From: Seriola aureovittata
Lineage: Eukaryota > Chordata > Actinopteri > Carangiformes > Carangidae
DNA length: 64,000 nucleotides
Assembly (NCBI RefSeq): GCF_021018895.1
Contig: NC_079364.1
Location: 30,035,701 to 30,099,700 of the forward strand
Direction: 5' to 3'
Shown here: piece after piece, positions 24,390 to 35,844 of the stretch
Position numbering within the stretch: position 1 is the first letter of the stretch
Layout: each line of letters starts with the position of its first letter
Program-made: the position numbers and the translations under genes
The notes under the pieces: model-generated
What the model was told of the DNA's origin: nothing
What the model saw: only the letters and a program-made list of their open reading frames with translations
Databases searched by the model: none

Positions 24390-24691
24390 CATCTTCACCC
24401 TGACTTATAACTCAAGGGCCTGCATATCTAACCTTGCTTAACCCTTATCCCAACCTTACGGCAGACTGAGGCAAACTGTCCTCCCTTCATATGATTACAC
24501 TCATCCTCCTCTGCTCAGAAGAACATTTGTTTCTAATAAATATAGAATTACAACTCTAATTCGGACAGTCGCCTTAAAACCCAGATTCATAAATTCCACA
24601 TTTTCAAACATGTCAGCATAAACGACAATCATACCTCCATTTTTGTACAGGAATTGGAAAGCCAGTGAAAACAAGGCCACGCAGTGTAAGT

Positions 24692-24904
24692 ATGCGTGTG
24701 TGTGTGTGTGTGTGTGTGTGTATTCACGCGCATGGCCACACTGAAGCCTGTGTGACTCTAAGCCTCATTAAATGAGCCCCCATACACGGAACTGGCGCTG
24801 TAAACATGCTAATATTTCTTAATGGCACTCGCCTACATTGATATGCATGTGAACTCTAGACCGTTAACCCCCTCTATCCCACCCCACCCCACCTCATCAA
24901 CAAA

Positions 24905-24945
<41 letters not shown>
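24692..24945. repeat. (GT)n and (CA)n flanking a TAAT-rich block
   Basis: GT at about 24692-24722 and CA at about 24905-24945, on either side of an enhancer-like segment (24748-24850: CCTCATTAAATGAG, CTAATATTTCTTAATGGC). Confidence 0.85.
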
Positions 24946-24949
<4 letters not shown>

Positions 24950-24967
24950 ACTTGCCACCATTACAGG

Positions 24968-25215
24968 GGCCCCCAAGCTCTCTGTTTTTCCATTAATATC
25001 AAGTGATTGAGCGTAACATTAGCAGATAAAGCAGAGACTAAGATGACATATATGCCGTGGATGGAGGAATTAAAGCCTAATATAATCACTCGGCCTTGCA
25101 TAGGGAGAAACCATCGCTCGTCACTATGCCTGACATTTTGATTTCCAGCGTTTCTGGCGCGGCATGAGAGAGGGAGAGACGGACGGGGACTGATTTCTCT
25201 TTTAAGTGAACGGAT
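24968..25215. promoter_or_regulatory. Candidate conserved noncoding element F
   Basis: A repeat-free 250-bp block with CCATTAATATCAAGTGATTG, GCGTAACATTAGCAG, GAATTAAAGCCTAATATAATC and TTTCTGGCGCGGCATGAG. CpGs are retained and homeodomain cores are dense. It sits between CA tracts that would otherwise erode. Enhancer function is inferred. Confidence 0.42.
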
Positions 25216-25429
25216 ACTTAAGTGATTGTTCAAAAAGGGGGTTCCCACACACACACTTTTAACCTTGTATACAAAAAGCACACACTTGTATAAATAAACA
25301 TCTATGGACACAGAAGGTATTGATCCTATACCTCTTAGGAAGGAGGTGTGTATGTCTTGGGTGTGCGCGTGTGTGTGCGTGTGTGTGCTAGTGTGTTTGT
25401 GTGTGTCTTTAAGCTCTTGGTCCGGCTGG

Positions 25430-25600
25430 TTATTTTCAGAGCAAGTGGAGAGCACATCAGTTTTTATTAGCTTAATAAATCACCTTTGTTGTCAATCAAG
25501 CAGCAGAGAATAATTGGATATGGTTGAAGCCTTGCGTGATGGATTATAAATCATTCAAGATTAAATTAAAAGATAATGCACAAACTTAATGGTTTGTGTT
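25430..25600. promoter_or_regulatory. Candidate conserved noncoding element G
   Basis: Contains TTTTTATTAGCTTAATAAATC, TTGTTGTCAATCAAGCAGC, GAATAATTGGATATGG, GCGTGATGGATTATAAATC and GATTAAATTAAAAG. These are many TAAT and PBX-type (TCAATCA) sites in 170 bp with no simple repeat. Confidence 0.4.
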
Positions 25601-25826
25601 TTGCAGTCTAAATTGCCTTGGAGCAGTGCTGTTTTCCAGCTTTATTGCCAGCTGTTTTTTTTTTTCTCCCTGTAAGACCCCTTCACATTTCACACCTTTT
25701 ATTGCTCAGACAGAGCTTCACCACTGCTCTTTTACATCTGTGTTTGATTTGTTCTTACTAATTCATTTTTGGGAATATTTCTTTGTGGACGAGATGCATT
25801 TAATTTTTAGATGCAGGAGGATTTTA

Positions 25827-25831
<5 letters not shown>

Positions 25832-25888
<57 letters not shown>
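25832..25888. repeat. (GT)n microsatellite
   Basis: About 28 uninterrupted GT repeats. Confidence 0.95.
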
Positions 25889-25890
<2 letters not shown>

Positions 25891-26129
25891 ATGATGAGTT
25901 GACACACATGCATCCTGTTGTTTTATAGAGATTTAAACATCTTTGACTTACATTTGCTTTCAATCTGTTCTCAGCAGATGCACCTCAGGCCTGTAGCAGC
26001 GATAACACACAAAAAAACAAAACAAAACCAAGTAAAAGGCATTATTGCACAAGAGATGAAAGGAAAAAGAAAGAGGAGACACACAGGCAGGCAGGAAGAG
26101 ACAGAAAAAGAGCTATATCATGTATATTA

Positions 26130-26275
26130 AGCTCCGGCCAGTGAATTTAAGTGTGTCCGTTTGCGTTTGAACAGAGCAGGCGTTATCATAATCGCCTCCT
26201 GCCAACTTGACAGGACCTTAAAGTGATCCTGTCATTTTATTTACACCCAGACCACTGTGTGATTTTCTCCAAAAC
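26130..26275. promoter_or_regulatory. Candidate conserved noncoding element H with inverted GACAGGA/TCCTGTC
   Basis: TTGACAGGACCTTAAAGTGATCCTGTCATTTT near 26207-26238 is a 10-bp-class inverted repeat (TGACAGGA / TCCTGTCA) with TALE-type TGACA at each end. Upstream is AGGCGTTATCATAATCGCCTCC, with GGCG..CGCC symmetry around TTATCATAA. Two compact palindromic sites within 60 bp suggest dimeric factor binding. Confidence 0.4.
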
Positions 26276-26276
26276 A

Positions 26277-26623
26277 CACGCACACACACACACACACACA
26301 CACACGCGTATACACACAAATGTTCTCCGTTGCTAACTTCCCTAGCGAGCCCAGTCGAGTAGGTCGGATGACATCTTTTGATCAGAGCTGTCCAAAGAGA
26401 TCAGAGCAGACTGTCAGGTAATAGATACCCAGCAACTAACCAGACTGCGCTGCAAAGAGAGTGTGACTGTGTGTGTTTCTGACAGTGTGCATGTGTGCTT
26501 GTGCATGGAAACAGAGAACATGGACAAGTATGCCCTCTTATTTTAGCTCATTTTACTTCTGCAAAATGCAGAAGCACTGACATTACTGCATAATTGTTGC
26601 TGGCATACAGCTGTGTTTTCCTT

Positions 26624-26665
<42 letters not shown>
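26277..26665. repeat. (CA)n at 26277-26306 and (GT)n at 26628-26665
   Basis: Dinucleotide tracts of about 14 and 19 repeats. A purine GA tract follows at 26865-26890. Confidence 0.9.
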
Positions 26666-26668
<3 letters not shown>

Positions 26669-27644
26669 ATTTATTATTTTAGTTCCTGTATTGTACATTA
26701 TGGTGTTTTCTTGTGTCCTATTCCCACTTGTATGTGCACCCCTGCCCTCTTGTCAAGTCAGACTGACCTGTGACAAAGACCATGGAATTAGGGAAAATGC
26801 GAAGGAAAAATGCGTGTGTGAAAGGCAGACTGGAGATGGTGGAGGCAGGAGGAGAGAGAAATCAAGAGAAAGAGAGAGAGAGAGAGAGAGGCAGGAAAGG
26901 GGCAGAAAATGGTGGTAAGAGGAGAGGAACGGCACCAGGCGAGTGTGAGATGAGGATGGACAGAGTTCAGAGAGGAGAAACAAATGGGAGATGGTGGAAA
27001 TGATGGATCTTGCTTCTCTCTGAACACCCCACTGTTTTCATTCTGTGTGCACACACACACAGACTTATTCACACAAACATTCACACATCCCCTGGGATGA
27101 GAACTCATGACCTTAGGCTACCTTGTGGGCTTTGAGAGTGTGACTGCTCCAAGTGAAAGCTATCTAAATAACAAAGGACAGGCAGAGGATCATTCACTGA
27201 CAGTCACCAGCTGATGTGTGTGCAAGATATTGTTGCCGATGTGTGTCTGTTCTAAGGCTGTCCCCTAAAAGTCAATCAGTCGATGCATCAGTGAAGAAGA
27301 CCCCGAGTTTTTAGGAACCACATATATGATGTCATATAATGCTCAACTGGGTCAGCACTGTTACTACTGCTACTACTACCACAACTTTTCTTAATGAATG
27401 GAGACACAAATGATACAGTCAGTGTAAATGTCTGGTTGAAAACACCCATCCCCTCCTGTGTGAGGTGCTGTATAATTTGTGGCTGCTCCATAACAACTTG
27501 GATTTTCCATAGTTTCTGCAGAGCTACTGTGCTATCAGATTACAAATCACAGATATCAGATGGATTACTATTGATATTATGTATTATACATTAGTAATTG
27601 TGACCATCAAATTAACAATTCTTGCACATGCTTTGTGCTAAACC

Positions 27645-27718
<74 letters not shown>
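27645..27718. repeat. (CTAT)n tetranucleotide repeat
   Basis: About 18 uninterrupted CTAT units, likely highly polymorphic. Confidence 0.97.
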
Positions 27719-27974
27719 GCAGGCCGCTGGTTCAGAGCACTGACACCTCCGTTCCACTTACAGCGTTGAAGTTGTAGCAAGCATATAACATTCAACATTT
27801 AGCAAAATGTATAAATAAAATGATAAATATGATGCAAGAAGGGCAAATTAATGCAAGTTGACTAAAACTGAAATCAATCCGTGAAGTGCGAGCACACATG
27901 ACGTAGCTGACAGTGCTCTCTTCACTTAAATTCAACAGCAGGCCCCCACCAGCATCTGGAGTGAGTGTTCCTTT

Positions 27975-28270
27975 AACATCACATTTAACATGGATTCCCT
28001 AAGTGGCCGGCTGGTTGTTTCAAAATGTGTTTAATGCACACATTAAATCCTCTTCCTGTTCATTTCATTCAGTTAGTGATTAAGATTTAATTTTTATTGG
28101 GCTTGCAGCAGACTCTGAAGTTGAAAGGGGTTTCTATCAATATGCATCATATACGCATAATAATGCATGAGTGCTGACTCAGTCACTATTTCAGCTTCCA
28201 TAATGCGTCATCTGAATTTAGCCAGTATTGTCATGATTTATTCACACTACTCACCCTTAATGGGAGATAT
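27975..28270. promoter_or_regulatory. Candidate conserved noncoding element I (octamer-like cluster)
   Basis: A 295-bp repeat-free block with ATGTGTTTAATGCACACATTAAATCC, AGTTAGTGATTAAGATTTAATT, CAATATGCATCATATACGCATAATAATGCATGAG (three ATGCAT/ACGCAT octamer-like cores in 34 bp) and TTATTCACACTACTCACCCTTAATGGG. The density of POU/homeodomain-like sites is high. Function is inferred. Confidence 0.4.
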
Positions 28271-28465
28271 GTACATTTTTTACGTAAGGGTTTTTTATTG
28301 TCTGACCACCTTTTGACTGGTTTCTCAACCGCTTCTCTCATATTCTTTAACATAAGATGTTGAATTTGATGGTAATCTTTGTTTTGTTTTTTAAATATAA
28401 TTTCACTTATTCCTTTACACCTCCTCTCCGTAATTATCTAACAGTGTCACAGTGATAAGAGGTCA

Positions 28466-28492
28466 AGCAGAGGCTCAGTGCTACGGAGCTAC

Positions 28493-28524
<32 letters not shown>

Positions 28525-28738
28525 AGAAAGAGAGAGAAAGAGTGTATACTTGTTTTACTCATGTTGTGGGGACATACAGTAAGTCACACACATACGCAGG
28601 CACAGGTTATGTTTAGGTTAGGGTGAGGCAAATGTTGGATATTATTACTGTTTGTATAAGTCTCCAGGAAATTCATACAAGTCAATGTAATGTCCTCTGA
28701 AGTGATGGAAACGTGTGAGGTTCAGTGCTACGGAACTA

Positions 28739-28797
<59 letters not shown>
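28466..28797. repeat. Old duplicated microsatellite-plus-flank
   Basis: AGGCTCAGTGCTACGGAGCT at 28470-28489 precedes (GT)n at 28497-28524. AGGTTCAGTGCTACGGAACT at 28719-28738 precedes (GT)n at 28742-28795. The two flanks match in 18 of 20 bases and lie about 249 bp apart in the same orientation, so a flank-plus-GT unit was duplicated and has diverged. Confidence 0.7.
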
Positions 28798-28798
<1 letters not shown>

Positions 28799-29297
28799 GT
28801 GTAAAATGTTCACCTCTCCCATGTGCTTGTACGATGCCAAGAGTCAGACTTAGCTGGAAAAATACTGACTTGATAATTAGTTGGCGCACAGTTCTTTACA
28901 CTTTTGCTACCGCTCTTTATAAATAACTGAAAATCGCTGCTTTTTCACCACAACTCCAACACACACATTCCCACAGTTATAAGAGTCAGTGCTTAGGTGT
29001 TAAGTTGACATTCTTAAGTAGACAAACTAATTTTAGATGATGCTGCATTTGATTTGTACAAAAAAAAAGAGATTTGCTAGTAAATACAGGGGAGACTGCT
29101 TATAGTGATCACATCTGTCCAGTTCAAACCGACCTCCATCCACACATTTTGTATTTTTTTTACATGAATATAAAGTAATGGAATGGACAGCTTTGCAATT
29201 TACTGATTTAAAGATAAAGTATTATAATATGTGCCATGGTCCTCTGCTGCTCCAAGCCTGGTCGGAATGATGAGGGTGAAAGCATCACACTCCACAA

Positions 29298-29353
29298 ACA
29301 CACACACACACACATAGGCTCACACACAGGCTCACACACAGGCTCACACACAC
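29298..29353. repeat. (CA)n with three 12-bp GGCTCACACACA units
   Basis: A CA run grades into three tandem copies of GGCTCACACACA (29317-29352). Confidence 0.88.
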
Positions 29354-29649
29354 TGGACTTACTGTATAGTGGGAGAGGAGGTGGGGATGGTCGTTACACA
29401 CTATGGCTCTAAAACTTCATACAAATAGCTTAAGCGTATGACAGCTCGCAGTAGAAGGCTACAACTGTCTTACACTCTTTGTTCCATATGTTGTCAACTA
29501 TGAAAAGACCCAACACGATTACTAGGAGCAAATTATTTCACCAGAATTTGTATAGGGATAATTCTGTCCCGAGCGTTTTGATCCATATGAACAGCCGATC
29601 ACTGTAACTGTGATCACTATAAGCAGTTTCCACTCTACTACATGTGTAT

Positions 29650-29817
29650 AAATACAGCACACACACACACACACACACGCATCAGTGAGTGTGTCAGTAG
29701 CTCTCTAGCCCAGGCATACACTCTTGTATTGGCACTGTAACAGCAGCATGTAAATACACTGTCAGCAGCTCCCCAGCTGAGTGGCATGGGGAGATGATTA
29801 GCCAAGCTAACACTGTT

Positions 29818-29851
<34 letters not shown>

Positions 29852-29862
29852 CACACACACAC
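29650..29862. repeat. (CA)n microsatellites
   Basis: CA runs at about 29659-29678 and 29818-29862. Frames give Thr-His or Cys-Val ORFs, rejected as genes. Confidence 0.88.
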
Positions 29863-30399
29863 ATTTACGTTTACATACACAAGCGTGCTACAGCAGGATC
29901 TGTGTTTCTGAATAATTGCAGTATTCCAGTGTGTTGCGATGCTGCTGCAGCCACAGACAGACACACTAACTGTTGCCACTCCAAATCTAATCTCCCCTCT
30001 CTCATCCTCCCTCTCTCTCTCCCTTTCTCTCTCTCTTGCTAACACCACTGCCACTATGTGCTGTATATGCTAATATTATCTCGGCTTTTTTGAAAGGCAT
30101 TTTGCATATTTCGGACTATCGTGCTGTTCATTACCACTTATCAGTACGGAGCTCGTTCCATATAAAAATAATTCATATACAGCACAAACAGATACAGGCC
30201 TGAAAAAAACATATATAAAATACATTTTCGAGGGATACCTCAAACAAAAACATATCTTGCAAGATGAGTACAATATTGTCAATACAAACACTGAAATTAA
30301 ACCCAAAAACAGTAGAAATCTCTTCCGTATATGATTCTATGAAAATGAGGAATATTAAAATATTAAGGAGAATATATCACTCTATATGTACACACGATA

Positions 30400-30760
30400 A
30401 AGTAGAGCAGAGGTCACAAAAGAGGTGAATCACGGTCCGGATTCAGACCCAAGCGTCCCCAGATATAGAACTTATAAATTACTGACAATTATTACATTTT
30501 GCCGAAGCGTTTCTAATGTAATCGGTGCAGCTTTTCTAGCCTTTATGGCACTGGTCATGTGATGCTTCTCAGCCAATCAGACAACATCGGAGAAATAAGT
30601 GGGGAAAAAGTGGGAAAGAAAAGAATAGAAAGCTGTTCGGTTCTTATGATGAGACTGTTGGTTAACTGTTGGACTTAACCATGAAGACGAAAAACAAGCT
30701 ACACTTTTTATTTCATTTAGTAAAAATAAAATCCGACTGTTATGAAGTTATGACTTATTA
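30400..30760 (+). repeat. Possible degraded nonautonomous DNA transposon
   Basis: GAGCAGAGGTCACAAAAGAG followed by CACGGTCCGGATTCAGACCC resembles the start of a fish hAT-related repeat (normally GCGGTCCGGATCCGGACCC). Downstream CTTAACCATGAAGACGAAAAAC and ACTTTTTATTTCATTTAG also fit that family's body. No transposase frame remains. The family call is from memory and weak. Confidence 0.35.
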
Positions 30761-30854
30761 AAGATGTTATTTTCCTAGAAATGCCAAAAAATATATAGTT
30801 ATTATTATATTATTGGATAGGGAATATATAGGGATAATTATATATACTGTACTA

Positions 30855-30876
30855 TATATATATATATATATATATT
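30855..30876. repeat. (TA)n run
   Basis: About 11 TA repeats within a wider AT-rich region. Confidence 0.9.
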
Positions 30877-31226
30877 CATTTATTTTATACACATTTTGCC
30901 TTACTGGAGCTGGAGCATTGAATACCCTTGAAGTAGAGGAACGTAATGTTAATTTTGATTACCACAGACACATTGTAGTTTCATATGCTGGTTTTCGCAG
31001 GACTCGCGATAAAGTATTCATGTGTCTCTGGCAACATGAAGAAGCGATTATCAATGTGTCACATTCCAATGATACCGTAAATATGTTGCAAGTCTGGTAA
31101 GTCATGTAGCCGGGTGAAGGAACAGCTCAATTCGTCAGGCGCCCGGGTCGATCGAACACCTCTGGGGATCAATGGCGTACCTCACCAATCCCATGGAGAG
31201 ACATGCCACTTTAACTGCTCTTTCTG

Positions 31227-31529
31227 CACACACACACACACACACACATACACACGCAGACAGAAGCCACCCCACCAATTTGTCTGTGCATGTCAAATCA
31301 CAATAATTAAGCATTATCGATCTCAGATTCAATTAACTTCATTAACGTGGGTTGCACTGGTGATTGGGGAGGGATGGAAATGAGGAAAGGAGGGAGGTGA
31401 GGGTGGAGATTATAGGATCTCATTAAGTGGGAAATGGCAGCAGGGTGGATGCATGTCACACACAAATATCTATAAACACACTCTCACATAGGGTGCATGT
31501 GGAAAAATTTGAATGGGATATGTGTGTGT

Positions 31530-31560
<31 letters not shown>

Positions 31561-31664
31561 TGTCACTTTCATCTCAGGCCAAGAGACTTGTCTGCATCTT
31601 TCTCTCAACAAAAATGTTGCCCTACATGAGACTGATGTGGACAATCTGTCTCTCACACACGCGC

Positions 31665-31702
<38 letters not shown>
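31227..31702. repeat. CA, GT-plus-G17 and CA tracts
   Basis: CA at about 31227-31250, GT at 31521-31543 followed directly by 17 G (31544-31560), and CA at 31660-31701. The GT-G junction joins Z-DNA-prone and quadruplex-prone sequence. Confidence 0.9.
31280..31372. promoter_or_regulatory. Candidate conserved noncoding element J
   Basis: A short repeat-free block holding TGTGCATGTCAAATCACAAT, AATTAAGCATTATCGATC, TTCAATTAACTTCATTAACG and a GATTGG. Homeodomain cores are closely packed. It lies between two microsatellites. Confidence 0.33.
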
Positions 31703-31705
<3 letters not shown>

Positions 31706-32235
31706 AACTGCGAGGTCTAAGCAGAAGTGTAAACAAACAACGCTGACGTGCCTGTGTGTCTGATAGGGCTGTTAAGTGGTTATATAAGCATGATAAACTG
31801 TTTCCTAACATCATAACATCTGCAGAGTGCATAAGCATTTCCTCACAGACAGGAGCACAGAGACAGAGTTCAGAATCAAGACTTCATAATCTTTCTAAGT
31901 ATTTCTGATACGGCTGTAAATCCAAAACGATCATTTACTTCCATTTGCTATTATATGACAGATTTGTAATTTTGTTCAGATGTCAAGAATAATTTCTGAG
32001 CCCCTTCCACCTCTCCCAGAATCCACTGTGGTGTTTGCTTTCTTGCCTCGGTTTCCAATCTCTCCCGGCCCGTTCTCCTGAAAACAAGATCAAACCACAC
32101 TCTTCCTCCCTGCTGACAATTCATCTGGAACCCTCTCTGCCTCCCTCTCTCTCTCTCTACTAATTAAAACAGCACCTGCATACCTGGTGTGTTTGGCCCT
32201 GGCTTCTTCTACGCCAGTGGTTTTTTTTTTTACGT

Positions 32236-32307
<72 letters not shown>

Positions 32308-32410
32308 ATGTGTTTCTCCATATTTATCTCAGTATCCTCGGTCATAGTGTTGTGAACCTTGCAGCCTGGACCTAAGCCAGTGGCCTCAGGGATCATCTCT
32401 GCATGTGCAG

Positions 32411-32473
<63 letters not shown>

Positions 32474-32488
32474 GTGTGTGTGTGTGGC
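32236..32488. repeat. Two very long (GT)n microsatellites
   Basis: GT runs at about 32236-32304 (about 34 repeats) and 32412-32486 (about 37 repeats, one GC interruption), 108 bp apart, among the longest in the window. Confidence 0.95.
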
Positions 32489-33130
32489 CCTAGTCTTGAC
32501 TTCCTTCCAAGCCCTTCCTCCCTCCTCTTCCTCCTCTCCCCTCAGTCTCTTCTCCTTCTCCCACATAATAAATGTGGTGTCTCTTTTCTCCTTCTTCCCT
32601 TTGATTCGCACCATAAATTCTGCTGCAGCTTTATTTGACTGCATTTGTTACTACAATAAACACAATAACGGAGAAGGTGCGGAGTGACCCGTTCCCTCAT
32701 CCACACATACACACACAAACGCAGTGAAACCATTTTGTATCGAGTTTTTGGTCAATAAAATGGAGAGAGGGACAATGAACAGCCACACTCTTGAACCCAA
32801 TAGGAATATTACAGTGGATTTCTATTGGGTCAAAACAAATACGTCTGCTGGTATGTGAGGAGTACACATCAGTGATTCCCACTGAGGAGTACTTATACTC
32901 CATGAGGTACTTCTGCAGATACCAGGGTATATGAGGAAAAATCAGGGTAATTCAGCTGGTTGGAGAAAAATTTAAATGCAGATTTGTTACCATTACAATA
33001 CATACAATACATTATTGTATTTACGAAGAAAATAATAAATAAAAATGATAATGATGTGATTTTTGTTGGGGCTTGTATCAAACAAACATGTTCCTTTCCG
33101 TCTGGAGGAAATGATTTCTAATCTCTAATC

Positions 33131-33273
33131 TCCACAATGCTTCATTGATGGTTTGTTCTGACACATTTGACCATTATCAAAAAAATAAATAAAAATTGCA
33201 GCTCCTGCAATTTGAATATTGCACTTGGCCATGTTGCAATTTCGATAATATTTCCATGAATTGTTCAGCCCTA
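33131..33273 (-). repeat. Interspersed repeat R1, minus-strand copy
   Basis: Read on the minus strand it begins TAGGGCTGAACAATTCATGG and continues AAATTGCAACATGGCCAAGT, GCAATATTCAAATTGCAGGAG and CTGCAATTTTTATTT. The same order occurs on the plus strand at 50917-51060. The start resembles the common fish 'agggctgcacgatat' repeat, probably a nonautonomous DNA transposon. Confidence 0.7.
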
Positions 33274-33927
33274 ATTGTCACAATAACCAATAAACTACCA
33301 GCTCCGACAGGCTGACTACACAGGACAGGCGTCTAAAGAGAGAAACATCAATGCCTCTATCACTGTGTTGTGTGTGAAAAAAAAAAAAAAAGATTAGTGT
33401 AATAATATCCATTTTATGTCACCCTTTGCAACTGCCAGCAGGGCTTTTGGTGGGTGGTGACATGCTGAAAGAAGACAGGTTCAAAATGAACCTACACGAC
33501 ACATTTAAAAAAAGAATACTATGTTGAAGCAGATATTTATATTAAACTGGATGCAATCAACAGTCTGCAATATTTTATAATGCCACAAAACGGTGCATAC
33601 AGCTGTGGATGAACCGAAAACTGTCATTGTAGCCGATTCAATGCAGGTTATTGTATCAATGTATTGTGACACTAAACCTATTAAACATCAAAATGTTTTC
33701 CTTATTTTAACATCCTCTGCCTCAAACGAGTCCAGAAATCAGCTGTGTGCTTCATGTAGGTGGATGTAGCCTACACGCCGAGGTTTCATTCAGCACATCC
33801 CGGTCCCGCTGTTTTCTCCCTGATCCTCTGCATGTGTCTCTATACATACCACACACAAGGTACACAAATCAGCACACACACACAATTACACACGCTGTTC
33901 TTATCGCACAAAGGCAGTTAATTTGAA

Positions 33928-33935
<8 letters not shown>

Positions 33936-33982
<47 letters not shown>

Positions 33983-34560
33983 GCGTGCGCGTGTGCGTGT
34001 TGTGTTTTAAAGGAGATTTCACATTGATGTTTGGCCTTGATGAGAGCACCGGGCTGCTGTGTTCGTCTGTTTCCTCAGCCAGAGCATTGTTCTCTTAAAC
34101 AGCTGTCGTTTTGGCTGATTCAGAACAGATGGCATGTACATGTGGGTCTGCTTGGCTGCATGTATGTGCAAGCGGGTGGATGTGTCTCTGAGACAGAATG
34201 GGGGAGAGAGAGAGAGAGAGACAGGGAGAGAGAGAGTAGAGTGTATGTGTGTGTGTTTTACATCCATAAATGTTAAAACGTACAGTTGAAATGGGTCGTC
34301 AAGGTTTTAAGATTGTTGTACTTAACAATAAAGTAAAAGAAACAACAGTAAATGATGCAGTGTGGATAGGGATCAGGTGACCCTGCAATTTTTTAACCGC
34401 ACATAACAGCATTTAATACAAGATAACGTGTGTGAAGTGTTTCAAATGGATGCTTTTTGTTGTACTGAACGCTGGAGCAGACTGCATGTTCAACAGAGAA
34501 GCTCCTGAGATTGCCTGAAGGCAAAGAGTTGTTATACTACAGCAGTTACAGTACAACTAG
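33936..34560 (+). repeat. Tandem duplication 1, copy A (625-bp unit)
   Basis: From the (GT)n start through GTTGTGTTTTAAAGGAGATT to the end GCAGTTACAGTACAACTAG, this unit is repeated immediately downstream at an offset of exactly 625 bp. I found no difference in the roughly 560 bp of non-repeat sequence. Each copy includes ATTGTTCTCTTAAACAGCTG and a GA-repeat. There is no real gene inside; both strands give short ORFs that are identical in the two copies. Confidence 0.95.
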
Positions 34561-34570
34561 TGTGTGTGTG

Positions 34571-34602
<32 letters not shown>

Positions 34603-35184
34603 CGTGTGCGTGCGCGTGTGCGTGTTGTGTTTTAAAGGAGATTTCACATTGATGTTTGGCCTTGATGAGAGCACCGGGCTGCTGTGTTCGTCTGTTTCCT
34701 CAGCCAGAGCATTGTTCTCTTAAACAGCTGTCGTTTTGGCTGATTCAGAACAGATGGCATGTACATGTGGGTCTGCTTGGCTGCATGTATGTGCAAGCGG
34801 GTGGATGTGTCTCTGAGACAGAATGGGGGAGAGAGAGAGAGAGAGACAGGGAGAGAGAGAGTAGAGTGTATGTGTGTGTGTTTTACATCCATAAATGTTA
34901 AAACGTACAGTTGAAATGGGTCGTCAAGGTTTTAAGATTGTTGTACTTAACAATAAAGTAAAAGAAACAACAGTAAATGATGCAGTGTGGATAGGGATCA
35001 GGTGACCCTGCAATTTTTTAACCGCACATAACAGCATTTAATACAAGATAACGTGTGTGAAGTGTTTCAAATGGATGCTTTTTGTTGTACTGAACGCTGG
35101 AGCAGACTGCATGTTCAACAGAGAAGCTCCTGAGATTGCCTGAAGGCAAAGAGTTGTTATACTACAGCAGTTACAGTACAACTA

Positions 35185-35185
<1 letters not shown>
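34561..35185 (+). repeat. Tandem duplication 1, copy B (625-bp unit)
   Basis: A second copy, identical outside the GT tract. It is followed by a third GT tract (35186-35248), so the order is GT-unit-GT-unit-GT. This is what unequal exchange or slippage between GT tracts, or a mis-assembled heterozygous GT locus, would leave. Confidence 0.95.
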
Positions 35186-35216
<31 letters not shown>

Positions 35217-35844
35217 ATGTGTGAGCATGTGCGTGTGTGTGTGTGTGATGTGTGATGGGCTCTGGGATATCTGTGTCTCTGTGCATCTGTTTATCCCACG
35301 GCAGTGTCGTATCATCGCCGATGGCAACCAGTGGCTTGACAATGACAGAGACTCCTCTCTGTGTTGCTGCTGATGCAGTACTAACACATACACAAAGACA
35401 CACACACACACACACACACACAGAACTTGCACTGCTCAGTAATAGATGGGAGTTGGCAAAAGCTGAAGTGTGTTGGTAGCCCGTATTTTCCTGTGTTTCC
35501 AAGCCCTTACTCTCACATAACTGTAGGCATTATTTAGAGTTTTGGTTTCAACCTAGTTACCTCGCACATATTTTTCCTCTTTTTGTTGTGTGTGTAAGGA
35601 ATTTCACCGTGCACGGTTTTACTTTTCTTTTTTTTTTTCCGTTTGTGTGTCTTTGAAAGTGTTAGATTGTGACTGAGTATGTGCTCCTGTGCCACACCCA
35701 TCCCACTGACCGGCTCACCCCGTGTTTACATACCATGTTAGATGAGTGATGACCTGTTACAACGAGGAATGCTAGGCACAAGCCCACTGATGTTCACACC
35801 TACACTCACCTCCTTTGCCAGCGTAGCTGCTCTGTGTATGCCCG

